From Variovorax sp. YR216 (GTDB taxonomy: Bacteria; Pseudomonadota; Gammaproteobacteria; Burkholderiales; Burkholderiaceae_C), in contig NZ_FNRO01000004.1 of NCBI RefSeq assembly GCF_900107745.1, positions 310,001-374,000 on the forward strand: a stretch of 64,000 nt of DNA, read 5' to 3'. The translations under genes were made by a program, and so were the position numbers. Under the pieces are notes generated by a model. That model did no database searches. It was not told the origin of the DNA and saw nothing but the letters and a program-made list of their open reading frames with translations. The first letter of the stretch is position 1, and the number at the start of each line of letters is the position of its first letter. This document shows positions 23,980 to 32,914 of the stretch, one piece after another.

Positions 23980-26852
23980 GGCTGGGGTGGATTGTCCCCG
24001 GTCGCGCCAGTTCCGTAACCCGCCGCCGCCATCGGCACCCCGCCGCGCTCGATCTTCACCGCGCAGTACTTGAACTCCGGGATCTTGCCGAAGGGGTCGA
24101 GCGCCGCGTTGGTCATGAGATTCGCCGCCGCCTCGTAGTAGGCGAAGGGCACGAACACCGCACCGTGCGGCGTGCCGTCGTCGCGGCGGACATGGATAGC
24201 GACTTCGCCGCGCCGCGAGCGCAGGGTGATCACGTCGCCCGGCGCGAGGCCCATCGCCTCGAGGTCGGCCTGGTTCATCGACGCGGTCGCCATCGGCTCC
24301 AGCGCATCGAGCACCGTGGCGCGGCGCGTCATGCTGCCGGTGTGCCAATGCTCGAGCTGCCGGCCGGTGATGAGCACGTACGGGTAGTCGGCATCGGGCC
24401 GCTCGGCGGCCGGGATGATGTCGGCCGGCACCAGCCTCACACGGCCGTCGGCGGTGGGGAACGTCTCGACGAAGACGATCGGCTGGCCCGGATCGTCCTC
24501 GCTCAGGCACGGATAGGTCACGCTCGATTCGCGCTGCAGGCGCTCCCAGCTGATGCCGCTGATCGCCGCATGCATGGCCTGCCGCATTTCCTCGTAGACC
24601 GCCGCGACGCCGGATTCGGGGCCAGCGTAGTTCCACGCCAGGCCCATCCGCGCAGCGATTTGCTGGATGATCCAGAGATCGGGCTTCGCATCGCCGGGCG
24701 GATCCAGCGCCCGCTTGCCGAGCTGCACCATCCGGTCGGTATTGCTCACGGTGCCGGTCTTCTCGGGCCACGCGCTCGCGGGCAGCACCACGTCGGCGAG
24801 CCACGCGGTCTCGGTCATGAAGATGTCCTGCACCACCAGGTGCTCCAGGCTCGCCAGCGCATGACGCGCGTGGTTCAGGTCCGGATCGCTCATGGCCGGG
24901 TTCTCGCCCATGATGTACATGCCGCGCACCTTGTGCGGGTCGTCGTCGGCCGCCAGCGCCTTGTGCATGATCTCGACCACGGTGTAGCCCGGCTTGTCGT
25001 CCAGCGGCATGCCCCAGAAGTTCTCGAACCACGCATGCGCGCCCGCGTTGTCGACGCGCTGGTAGTTGGGAAACATCATCGGGATCAGCCCCGCATCGCT
25101 CGCGCCCTGCACGTTGTTCTGGCCGCGCAGCGGATGCAGGCCCGAACCGGGCTTGCCGATCTGGCCGGTGACCGTGGCCAGCGCGATCAGGCAGCGCGCG
25201 TTGTCGGTGCCGTGCACATGCTGGCTCACGCCCATGCCCCAGAGGATCATCGCCCCCTTGGCGGTCGCGAAGGCGCGCGCGACCTCGCGCAGCGTTTCGG
25301 CCGGGATGCCGCAGATCGGCGCCATCGCCTCGGGGCTGTAGCCCTTCACGTTCTCGCGCAGCGCCTCGAAGTTGCTGGCGCGGTCGCGGATGAAAGCCTC
25401 GTCGACCAGCCCCTGGTCGATCACCGCATGAATGAGCGCGTTGAGCATCGCGACGTCGGTGTCGGCCTTGAACTGCAGCGTGCGCCAGGCATGCTTGCTG
25501 ATGTCGGTGCGGCGCGGGTCCGCGAGCACGATCTTCGTGCCGCGCCGGGCCGCGTTCTTCATCCACGTGGCCGCCACCGGATGGTTCGCGGTCGGGTTGG
25601 AGCCGATCACGAAGATCAGGTCCGCGTGCTCCACATCGTTGACCTGGTTGCTCACCGCGCCGGAGCCCACGCCTTCGAGCAAGGCCGCCACGCTCGATGC
25701 ATGACACAGCCGCGTGCAGTGGTCGACGTTGTTGCTGCCGAACCCCGTGCGCACCAGTTTCTGAAACAGGTAGGCCTCTTCGTTGCTGCCCTTGGCCGAA
25801 CCGAAGCCCGCCAGCGCCTTGCGGCCGTGCGTGTCGCGCAGATCCTTGAGCTTGCCGGCGGCGAGCGCCAGCGCTTCGTCCCAGCTCGCCTCCCGGAAAG
25901 CCTCGCTCCAGTCGCCGGGGCGCGGTACATCGTCGGAGATCTTGGGCACGCCGGGCTTGCGGATCAGCGGTTTCGTGAGGCGCTGCGGATGGTGCGCGTA
26001 GTCGAAGCCGAAGCGGCCCTTGACGCACAGCCGGCTGTGGTTGGCCGGACCGTCGCGGCCATCGACGCTGACGATCTTCTCGTCCTTCACGTTGTAGGTG
26101 ATCAGGCAGCCCACGCCGCAGAACGGGCACACCGAATCGACCTTGCGGTCCACCTGCTGCGAACCGATGTGGCTCTTGGGCATCAGCGCGCCGGTCGGGC
26201 AGGCCTGCACGCATTCGCCGCAGGCCACACAGGTGCTCTCGCCCATCGGGTCGTCGAGGTCGAAGACGATCTTCGAGTCCTGCCCGCGCAGCGCGTAGCC
26301 GATCACGTCGTTGACCTGCTCCTCGCGGCAGGCGCGCACGCAGCGGTTGCACTGGATGCAGGCGTCGAGGTTGACCGCCATCGCCGGATGCGACACATCG
26401 GCCGCCGGCTGCTCGCGGCGCAAGGCCTTGAGTTCCGGCCGCACCGCGATGTCGAGCTTCGCCGCCCATTCGCTGAGCTCGCCGTGCTGCCGCGTGGCGT
26501 CGCCTCCGATCCACTTGTAGCCGGCGTCCGGCATGTCCGAGAGCAGCATCTCGACGACCATCTTCTGGCTCTTGACCGCGCGCTCGCTGGTGGCCTGCAC
26601 TTCCATGCCGGCCGCGACGGTGCGGCAGCAGCTCGGCGCGAGGGTGCGTTCACCCTTGACCTCGACCACGCAGGCGCGGCAGTTGCCGTCGGGCCGCAGG
26701 CCTTCCTTGAAGCACAGGTGCGGAATGTCGACGCCATGACGCTTCGCGGCCGTCAGGATGGTCTCGCCCTCGAAGCCTTCGACGGTCTTGCCGTCGAGCT
26801 GGAACTCGATGGCCTGCGGCATCAGCTCGGTCATCTTGGCAGGGGCGTTCAT
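23961..26852 (-). CDS. fdsA: NAD-dependent formate dehydrogenase alpha subunit
   Basis: A 963-residue soluble catalytic subunit. An N-terminal 2Fe-2S domain (about residues 10-90: 'CFKEGLRPDGNCRACVVEV') and a His-Cys3-type cluster region are followed by two 4Fe-4S motifs ('CIQCNRCVRAC', 'CVACGECVQACP') and the molybdopterin domain cluster 'CPFCGVGC'. The metal ligand is Cys in 'NNVDHCTRLCHASSV'. This layout equals FdsA/FdhF2-type enzymes that oxidise formate in the cytoplasm with NAD+. Its ATG overlaps the fdsGB stop (ATGA). The insertion factors fdsC/fdsD are not found next to it. Confidence 0.95.
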   Translation of the reverse strand: MNAPAKMTELMPQAIEFQLDGKTVEGFEGETILTAAKRHGVDIPHLCFKEGLRPDGNCRACVVEVKGERTLAPSCCRTVAAGMEVQATSERAVKSQKMVVEMLLSDMPDAGYKWIGGDATRQHGELSEWAAKLDIAVRPELKALRREQPAADVSHPAMAVNLDACIQCNRCVRACREEQVNDVIGYALRGQDSKIVFDLDDPMGESTCVACGECVQACPTGALMPKSHIGSQQVDRKVDSVCPFCGVGCLITYNVKDEKIVSVDGRDGPANHSRLCVKGRFGFDYAHHPQRLTKPLIRKPGVPKISDDVPRPGDWSEAFREASWDEALALAAGKLKDLRDTHGRKALAGFGSAKGSNEEAYLFQKLVRTGFGSNNVDHCTRLCHASSVAALLEGVGSGAVSNQVNDVEHADLIFVIGSNPTANHPVAATWMKNAARRGTKIVLADPRRTDISKHAWRTLQFKADTDVAMLNALIHAVIDQGLVDEAFIRDRASNFEALRENVKGYSPEAMAPICGIPAETLREVARAFATAKGAMILWGMGVSQHVHGTDNARCLIALATVTGQIGKPGSGLHPLRGQNNVQGASDAGLIPMMFPNYQRVDNAGAHAWFENFWGMPLDDKPGYTVVEIMHKALAADDDPHKVRGMYIMGENPAMSDPDLNHARHALASLEHLVVQDIFMTETAWLADVVLPASAWPEKTGTVSNTDRMVQLGKRALDPPGDAKPDLWIIQQIAARMGLAWNYAGPESGVAAVYEEMRQAMHAAISGISWERLQRESSVTYPCLSEDDPGQPIVFVETFPTADGRVRLVPADIIPAAERPDADYPYVLITGRQLEHWHTGSMTRRATVLDALEPMATASMNQADLEAMGLAPGDVITLRSRRGEVAIHVRRDDGTPHGAVFVPFAYYEAAANLMTNAALDPFGKIPEFKYCAVKIERGGVPMAAAGYGTGATGDNPPQPWTAST

Positions 26853-28678
26853 GCGATCTCCTGCGGGAAATACTTCTGGATGCAGCGAATGGGGTTGGGC
26901 GCAGCCTGCCCCAATCCGCAGATGGATGCATCGCCCATGACCTGCGCGAGATCCTCGAGCGTGGCGTTGTCCCATACGGGCGCTTCCATCAGCGCCGCCG
27001 CCTTCGCGGTGCCGACGCGGCATGGCGTGCACTGGCCGCAGCTTTCGTGCTCGAAGAAGCGCATCACATTGAGTGCGGCGTCGCGTGCACGGTCATGCTG
27101 GCTCAGCACCATCACCGCGGCGGAGCCGATGAAGCAGCCGTGCGGCTGCAGCGTGTCGAAGTCGAGCGGGATGTCATTCATGCGCGCCGGCAGGATGCCA
27201 CCCGATGCGCCGCCCGGAAGGTACGCATACAGCGTGTGGCCGTCCTGCATGCCGCCGCAGTACTCGTCGATCAGCTCCTGCACCGTGATGCCCGCCGGCG
27301 CGAGCTTCACGCCCGGCGACTTCACGCGGCCGCTCACGCTGAAGCTGCGCAGCCCCTTGCGCCCGTGGCGGCCGAAGGCGCTAAACCACTGCGGCCCCTT
27401 CTGCACGATGTCGCGCACCCAGTAGAGCGTCTCGAAGTTGTGCTCCAGCGTCGGCCTGCCGAACAGGCCCACCTGCGCGATGTAGGGCGGCCGCATGCGC
27501 GGCTCGCCGCGCTTGCCCTCGATGCTTTCGATCATCGCGGACTCTTCGCCGCAGATGTAGGCGCCCGCGCCGCGCCGCAGCTCGATACGCGGCAGCGGGC
27601 ACGGCGGATCGGCCTGCAGCGCGGCGAGTTCGGCTTGCAGGAGCTCGCGGCAGTCGTGGTATTCATCCCGGAGGTAGAGGTAGCACGCATCGATGCCGAC
27701 GATGCGCGCGGCGATCAGAACGCCTTCGAGAAATCGGTGCGGATCGCGTTCGAGGTAGGTGCGATCCTTGAAGGTGCCGGGTTCGCCCTCGTCGATGTTG
27801 ACCGCCATGAGCTTGGGTGCCGGCTGGTCGCGCACGATGCGCCACTTGCGTCCGGTCGGGAAGCCCGCGCCGCCCAAACCGCGCAGGCCCGAGTTTTCCA
27901 TGGCGCGGATCACGGTCTCGGCTTCCTTCTCGTTGCCGACCAGGGCGGCGGCCAGCTGGTAGCCGCCGTGCGCCCGATAGGTCGCGTAATCGGTGTACGC
28001 GGGCAGGACCTTGACCGCATCCGGCGGCGGCGAGACGCTTTGCTGCGCCAGCTCGGAGGGCTCGAAGCGCGCAACGGATCGTCTGGCGGGCGATGGGGCC
28101 TGCAACGATTCGCCGGAAAGCACCGTGGCGAGCACCTTCTCCGCCGTCGCGCAAGGCACAAGGCGCTGGTGCACCGCGACCGCGGGCGCCTGCTCGCAGC
28201 GGCCGATGCAAGGCGCGGGAATCACGCGCACGTCGCCACGCCCCGCCTGCCCCAGAATCTCGGGCAGCCGCGCCAGGAGGTGCTTCGCGCCAGCCATCTC
28301 GCATGAAAGGCTTTCGCACACGCGCACCGTCAGGCCCGGCGCCTCGTCGTTGCCGCGCACGACTTCGAAGTGGTGATAGAAGCTCGCGACCTCGAACACC
28401 TCCGCCATCGGGATGTTCATGAGCCGTGCAAGCGCGACCAGATGATGGTCATGCAGGCAACCGTGCGCGTCGTTGATCTTGTGCAGGTACTCGATCAGCA
28501 GGTCGCGCGGATAGCCATCGCCGGAGGGCAGGCCGATCAGCTCGCGCACCTGCGCGAGCGAGGCCTCTTCCGGCTGGCGGCCCTTGAGCTTGCTCTTTTG
28601 GCGGATGCGCTCGCGCAACTGGTCGGGCGTTGCGACGGCGACCTCCCTGATCTTGTCTTCGGTGCCTGGGTAGTTCAT
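26849..28678 (-). CDS. fdsB: Fused FdsG-FdsB, NADH-side subunit of formate dehydrogenase
   Basis: A 609-residue fusion. Residues 1 to about 190 are a NuoE/FdsG-type 2Fe-2S domain ('CESLSCEMAG' and 'APCIGRCEQAP' give the four Cys). From about 225 onward it is NuoF/FdsB with the FMN/NAD segment 'GLRGLGGAGFPTGRKW', the 'AYICGEESAMIESIEGKRGEPR' block and the 4Fe-4S site 'ESCGQCTPCRVG'. In Cupriavidus and Rhodobacter these are the separate genes fdsG and fdsB. The subunit moves electrons from FdsA to NAD+. It is coupled to fdsA by ATGA overlap and preceded by a strong hairpin. Confidence 0.94.
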   Translation of the reverse strand: MNYPGTEDKIREVAVATPDQLRERIRQKSKLKGRQPEEASLAQVRELIGLPSGDGYPRDLLIEYLHKINDAHGCLHDHHLVALARLMNIPMAEVFEVASFYHHFEVVRGNDEAPGLTVRVCESLSCEMAGAKHLLARLPEILGQAGRGDVRVIPAPCIGRCEQAPAVAVHQRLVPCATAEKVLATVLSGESLQAPSPARRSVARFEPSELAQQSVSPPPDAVKVLPAYTDYATYRAHGGYQLAAALVGNEKEAETVIRAMENSGLRGLGGAGFPTGRKWRIVRDQPAPKLMAVNIDEGEPGTFKDRTYLERDPHRFLEGVLIAARIVGIDACYLYLRDEYHDCRELLQAELAALQADPPCPLPRIELRRGAGAYICGEESAMIESIEGKRGEPRMRPPYIAQVGLFGRPTLEHNFETLYWVRDIVQKGPQWFSAFGRHGRKGLRSFSVSGRVKSPGVKLAPAGITVQELIDEYCGGMQDGHTLYAYLPGGASGGILPARMNDIPLDFDTLQPHGCFIGSAAVMVLSQHDRARDAALNVMRFFEHESCGQCTPCRVGTAKAAALMEAPVWDNATLEDLAQVMGDASICGLGQAAPNPIRCIQKYFPQEIA

Positions 28679-28691
28679 TTGCCTCGGCGGA

Positions 28692-28714
28692 GCGCCCGGC
28701 GTTCGGCCGGGCGC
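28692..28714. promoter_or_regulatory. Hairpin between OFA transporter and fdsGB genes
   Basis: Perfect 9-bp arms, GCGCCCGGC (28692-28700) and GCCGGGCGC (28706-28714), around a 5-nt loop. It lies 14 nt ahead of the fdsGB ATG and after the transporter stop. No T-run follows in the direction of transcription. It is more likely an RNA processing or stability element, or partial attenuator, than a simple terminator. Confidence 0.5.
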
Positions 28715-28726
28715 CTGTCTCTCACG

Positions 28727-30421
28727 TCAATTGAAGAATTTTGCGGCAGCCACCAGTGTGCGATAGACGCCCCACGCCAGCGGAATGCCGACCGCCAGCC
28801 AGGCCAGTGCCAGCACGACAGGGCTCACCGCATCGCTGCCGCCGGACGAAGCCGCGCCCACTTCGGCCGCGAGGGCCTTTTCGTGCGCGAGCTTCTTCTC
28901 GTGGGCGAGCTCTTGATCGCTCATGAAGTGCTTGTCCGCCACCGGGCGCACCAGCAGGTTGCAGACGAGCCCGATCACGAGCATGCCAACCAGGATGTAC
29001 ATGGTCTGGTTGTAGACCTGCTCACGCGGAATGCCAAGCCCGAGCTGGTATTCGCGCATGTAGTTCACCACCACCGGGCCGAGGATGCCCGCGGTCGCCC
29101 AGGCGGTCAGCAGGCGGCCGTGGATAGCGCCCACCATCTGCGTGCCGAACAGGTCGGCCAGATACGCCGGCACCGTCGCGAAGCCGCCGCCGTACATCGA
29201 GAGGATGATGCAGAACGCGCCGACAAACAGCAGCTTGCTGCCCGCGCCCGCGGACGAAGGGATGCTCCAGTACAGCAGCCCGCCGAGCACGAAGAACACG
29301 GTGTAGGTGAGCTTGCGGCCCAGCTTGTCCGACAGGCTCGCCCAGAAGAAGCGGCCGCCGATGTTGAACAGCGACAGGAGCGCCGCGAAGCCGCCCGCCA
29401 CCGCCGCGATGGACGCCAGCTGCGTCTTGTCGAGCTCGCCGAAGTTCTTGGCGACGCCGATCAGGTTGCCGCCGAAGACCTCCTGCAGCATCGGGCTGGC
29501 CATGCCGATCACGCCGATGCCGGCGCTCACGTTCATGGTGAGCACCATCCACACGAGCCAGAACTGCGGGATGCCCCACACCTTCTTCACGTGCACATGG
29601 CGCTGGGTGATCATCGCGTTGTTCGTCTGCGCGGGCGGCGGGGTCCAGCCCTCGGGCTTCCAGCCGGTCGCCGGCACGCGGTAGCCGAACGCGCCGCCGA
29701 CCATGAAGACGAAATAGACCAGCGCCATCACGACGAAGGTCTGCATCACGCCGACATCGGTCGGGCTGGAGAAGGACTTCATCAGGTCGACCGCGAGCGG
29801 CGAGCCGATCATCGCCCCGCCGCCGAAGCCCATGATCGCCATGCCGGTCGCCATGCCGCGACGGTCGGGGAACCACTTGATGAGCGTGCTCACCGGCGAG
29901 ATGTAGCCGAGGCCCAGCCCGATGCCGCCGATCACGCCGGAGCCGACGATCATCAGCCAGAACTGGTGCAGGTGAATGCCCAGCGCGGAGATCAGCATGC
30001 CGCCGCACCAGCAGACGGCCGAGACCACGCCCGCCTTGCGCGGACCCGCGCGTTCGAGCCAGCCGCCCCAGAGGGCCGCAGCGCAGCCGAGGAAGACGAA
30101 GAACAGCGTGTACATCCAGCCCAGCGTGGCAATGCGCCAATCGCAGCCGGTGGCGAAGAGCTCGGCGAAGAAACTCATGTCGTTCGGGCAGGCCTGGGCG
30201 CCGGTACCGGCCGTGGACAGCGACTTCGACAGCGGTAGCCAGAACACCGAGAAGCCGTAGGCCATGCCGATGCAAAGGTGGATCGCCAGCGCGGCCGGCG
30301 GGACCAGCCAGCGGTTGAAGCCCGCCCCCGCGATGATGCGTTCCTTGTCGAGAAAACCGGGTGCCGGCCCGGCCACGCCGATGCTGCCCCCGTCGAGGAC
30401 GCCTGCAATTGAACCTGTCAT
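28727..30421 (-). CDS. OFA-family MFS transporter (oxalate/formate antiporter type)
   Basis: A 564-residue major facilitator with 12 predicted helices. The first helix 'PPAALAIHLCIGMAYGFSVFWLPLS', the loop 'WFPDRRGMATGMAIMGFGGGAMIGSP' and 'ANIGGRFFWASLSDKLGRK'-like motifs (here 'FNIGGRFFWASLSDKLGRK') are typical of OFA carriers. A large insert with Cys ('ACPNDMSFFAELFATGCDW') sits between helices 1 and 2. The neighbouring formate dehydrogenase suggests formate or oxalate as substrate. ATG 30421 has AGGAG about 9 nt upstream. The upstream region 30422-30588 is AT-rich and probably contains the promoter. Confidence 0.9.
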   Translation of the reverse strand: MTGSIAGVLDGGSIGVAGPAPGFLDKERIIAGAGFNRWLVPPAALAIHLCIGMAYGFSVFWLPLSKSLSTAGTGAQACPNDMSFFAELFATGCDWRIATLGWMYTLFFVFLGCAAALWGGWLERAGPRKAGVVSAVCWCGGMLISALGIHLHQFWLMIVGSGVIGGIGLGLGYISPVSTLIKWFPDRRGMATGMAIMGFGGGAMIGSPLAVDLMKSFSSPTDVGVMQTFVVMALVYFVFMVGGAFGYRVPATGWKPEGWTPPPAQTNNAMITQRHVHVKKVWGIPQFWLVWMVLTMNVSAGIGVIGMASPMLQEVFGGNLIGVAKNFGELDKTQLASIAAVAGGFAALLSLFNIGGRFFWASLSDKLGRKLTYTVFFVLGGLLYWSIPSSAGAGSKLLFVGAFCIILSMYGGGFATVPAYLADLFGTQMVGAIHGRLLTAWATAGILGPVVVNYMREYQLGLGIPREQVYNQTMYILVGMLVIGLVCNLLVRPVADKHFMSDQELAHEKKLAHEKALAAEVGAASSGGSDAVSPVVLALAWLAVGIPLAWGVYRTLVAAAKFFN

Positions 30422-30588
30422 CGATCTGTCTCCTGTTGTGGTCTTGAGCGCCCTCTGCGGGGCCCGCGCAGTGTTGATGGCAATGTTACAAATCGTCAAA
30501 TAGATTCGTCACATATAACGATTCAAAAAATAAATGAACGTTACAAGACCGGCCTGGCACGGCCGGCCCCGCAGGGATCAGGGGGGAA

Positions 30589-31515
30589 TCAGGCGCCGAG
30601 CGCCCCGCTGTGCTGCTCGACCTGCTCGCGCCATTGCGGCGTCTGCAGCATCGCCAGCGCGGCTTCCAGCGCCCGCGAAGGCCGCACGCCCTGTTGCGTC
30701 ATGAAGCCGATGGGCGTTTTCACGTCGGGCTCGATCAGAGGCAAGGCTTCCAAGTCGCGGTGACTGCGCACCGCCGCGACCATCGCGCCCGGCAGCACGC
30801 TGCAGACACTGCCCGCGACCACGCCGAGCACCAGCGTCAGCACCGAGTTGGTCTCGATCGCGGGGGGGACCGTCTTTCCGCTGGCACGGAACGCCTGGTC
30901 GATGATCGAGCGGTTGTGCATGTCCGGCGTGAGCAGGCACAGCGGCAGCTCGGCCGCCTCGGCCCAGGTGATCGGCTTGCCGATACGCAGCATGTCCGCC
31001 GACGGCCGCTCGGCGCGGCGCAGCAGGAAGTAATGCTCGATGCTCTGCGGCCAGGCATCGAGCTTCACATCCCGAAGATGCATCCGCTCGGTGTAGCCCA
31101 GCGCCAGATCCAGCGACAGCGTCTCGAGGCCCGTCTCCAGCTGCTGCGAACTCATCGTCAGCACCGAGGGAACGATGCCCGGATGCCGCTGCTGCAGCAT
31201 CGCCGCGAAGCGCGCCAGCATCGGAATGGCCGTGGGCACCGCCGCCATGCGCAGGTGCCCGCACGGCTTGCCCTCCTCGCTGCGCAGCTCCTGCTGCAGC
31301 ACCTCGCTTTCGCGCAGCATGCGCTGCGCGGTCGCCAGCACGCGCTCGCCTTCGTGCGTGAGGCCCACGTAGGTGCGCCCCCGCCGCACGATCACCACGC
31401 CGTATTCGGCCTCCAGCGCGCGCAGCGCATTCGACAGCGCCGGCTGGGTGATGTGGCAGGCCTCCGCGGCGCGCCCGAAGTGCCGATGCTCGTCCAGCGC
31501 GACGAGGTAGCGCAT
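30589..31515 (-). CDS. LysR-family regulator upstream of the formate transporter, OxyR-like
   Basis: A LysR regulator of about 308 residues. The helix-turn-helix reads 'HFGRAAEACHITQPALSNALRALEAEYG', as in the OxyR/CynR branch. The effector domain covers about residue 85 to the end. ATG 31515 trims a few residues of the usual N-terminus (NLLAS); CTG 31533 or TTG 31575 would restore them, so the exact start is uncertain. It is on the same strand as the transporter and fds genes, 167 nt upstream, and may regulate them. Confidence 0.88.
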   Translation of the reverse strand: MRYLVALDEHRHFGRAAEACHITQPALSNALRALEAEYGVVIVRRGRTYVGLTHEGERVLATAQRMLRESEVLQQELRSEEGKPCGHLRMAAVPTAIPMLARFAAMLQQRHPGIVPSVLTMSSQQLETGLETLSLDLALGYTERMHLRDVKLDAWPQSIEHYFLLRRAERPSADMLRIGKPITWAEAAELPLCLLTPDMHNRSIIDQAFRASGKTVPPAIETNSVLTLVLGVVAGSVCSVLPGAMVAAVRSHRDLEALPLIEPDVKTPIGFMTQQGVRPSRALEAALAMLQTPQWREQVEQHSGALGA

Positions 31516-31575
31516 CGAGGCAAGGAGGTTCAGAGCTCGCCCCCAGGCTGCGCGCACTTCGTGTCGCTTCGCCAA

Positions 31576-31615
31576 CCCCCTACCGGGGGCAACACCGGCG
31601 GCCCGGCGAAGCCGG
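31576..31615. repeat. GC-rich palindromic element between mrp and LysR
   Basis: Two adjacent hairpins: CCCCC-TACC-GGGGG (31576-31589) and CCGGC-GAA-GCCGG (31603-31615). They lie 50-90 nt past the mrp stop on the minus strand, in front of the LysR gene. The form is that of a REP-like intergenic element and it could also end mrp transcripts. Nothing else is seen in 31534-31665. Confidence 0.45.
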
Positions 31616-31665
31616 TTCCGCGGTATTTCCCGGATTTGGTTCGCCTTGGTGAAGCGGATGCCATG

Positions 31666-32757
31666 TCAGGTGTTCTTGCTGACGGTGATGGTCGGAAACT
31701 TCGAGGAGAAATCCTTCGCCTTCTCGGCGATTCCCACCGCGACGCGGCGCGCCACCGCCTTGTAGATGCCCGCCACTTCGCCATCCGGGTCGGCCACCAC
31801 CGTCGGCTTGCCGCTGTCGGCCTGCAGGCGGATGTTGATGTCCAGCGGCAGCGCACCGAGGTAGTCCATCTTGTACTGCTCGGCCATCTTCTTGCCACCC
31901 TCGGCGCCGAAGATGTGTTCGACATGGCCGCAGTTCGAGCACACGTGCACCGCCATGTTCTCGACGATGCCGAGGATCGGCACGCCGACCTTCTCGAACA
32001 TCTTGATGCCCTTCTTCGCGTCGAGCAGCGCGATGTCCTGCGGCGTGGTGACGATCACCGCGCCGGTCATCGGCACGCGCTGCGACAGCGTGAGCTGGAT
32101 GTCGCCGGTGCCCGGCGGCATGTCGACGATGAGGTAGTCGAGGTCCTTCCAGTTGGTCTGTCGCAGGAGCTGCTCCAGCGCCTGCGTTGCCATCGGGCCG
32201 CGCCAGATCATGGCTTCGTCCTGGTCGACGAGGAAGCCGATCGACATGACCTGCACGCCGTGGTTCTCCAGCGGCTCCATCGTCTTGCCGTCCTCGCTCT
32301 CGGGACGGCGGTCGATGCCCAGCATCATCGGCTGGCTCGGGCCGTAGATGTCGGCGTCGAGCAACCCCACCTTGGCGCCCTCGGCCGCGAGCGCCAGCGC
32401 GAGGTTGGCCGCGGTGGTGCTCTTGCCGACGCCGCCCTTGCCCGATGCGACCGCGATGATGTTCTTCACGTTGGGCATCAGCTGCACGCCGCGCTGCACC
32501 GCGTGGCTGACGACCTTGGTCGTCACGTTGACGGAGACGTTCTCGACGCCCGCCACCGCTTTCGCAGCCGCCACGAGCGCCTTGCGGATCTCGGGCACCT
32601 GGCTCTTGGCCGGATAGCCCAGCTCGATGTCGAACGCGACGTCGCCGCCTTGGATCTGGACGTTCTTCAACGCCTTGGTGCTGACGAAATCCTTGCCGGT
32701 ATTGGGGTCCTGGACCGCCTGGAGTGCGCTTGCGAGCGCCTCTTGTGTAACTGCCAT
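31666..32757 (-). CDS. apbC: Mrp/ApbC iron-sulfur cluster carrier ATPase
   Basis: A 363-residue P-loop protein. The N-terminal MIP18-like domain (1-90) precedes the deviant Walker A 'SGKGGVGKSTTAANLAL', 'DADIYGPSQPMMLG', 'VDMPPGTGDIQLTLSQ' and the CxxC 'VCSNCGHVEHIFG' that holds a bridging 4Fe-4S cluster in the family. It delivers Fe-S clusters to apo-proteins in the cytoplasm, which fits a region rich in Fe-S enzymes. It is divergent from a CysB-like regulator. Confidence 0.95.
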   Translation of the reverse strand: MAVTQEALASALQAVQDPNTGKDFVSTKALKNVQIQGGDVAFDIELGYPAKSQVPEIRKALVAAAKAVAGVENVSVNVTTKVVSHAVQRGVQLMPNVKNIIAVASGKGGVGKSTTAANLALALAAEGAKVGLLDADIYGPSQPMMLGIDRRPESEDGKTMEPLENHGVQVMSIGFLVDQDEAMIWRGPMATQALEQLLRQTNWKDLDYLIVDMPPGTGDIQLTLSQRVPMTGAVIVTTPQDIALLDAKKGIKMFEKVGVPILGIVENMAVHVCSNCGHVEHIFGAEGGKKMAEQYKMDYLGALPLDINIRLQADSGKPTVVADPDGEVAGIYKAVARRVAVGIAEKAKDFSSKFPTITVSKNT

Positions 32758-32862
32758 CTGGGTAACTCCTGAATGGCAGCTAGTCTAGTGCGGCGGCGGC
32801 AGACGGCGCGGCGGCACGGCGATTGCCCATCGCGGCCAAAGATCATTTCCCCATTTGGAACC

Positions 32863-32877
32863 AACGAATCGTTCGTT
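32863..32877. promoter_or_regulatory. Palindrome in the mrp / CysB-like intergenic region
   Basis: A perfect inverted repeat AACGAA-N3-TTCGTT, centred about 45 bp upstream of the CysB-like start and 110 bp from the mrp start. It is a candidate operator for the divergent LysR protein. LysR boxes usually show T-N11-A, so this is tentative. Confidence 0.35.
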
Positions 32878-32914
32878 CGCGATCGGCGCGCCTCTCCGGA
32901 CAATGAAGCCCGCT

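Noticed and set aside
24165..27425. A 1086-codon plus-strand frame
   Set aside because: Antisense to fdsA and fdsGB. No recognisable motif; mirror of high-GC codon use.
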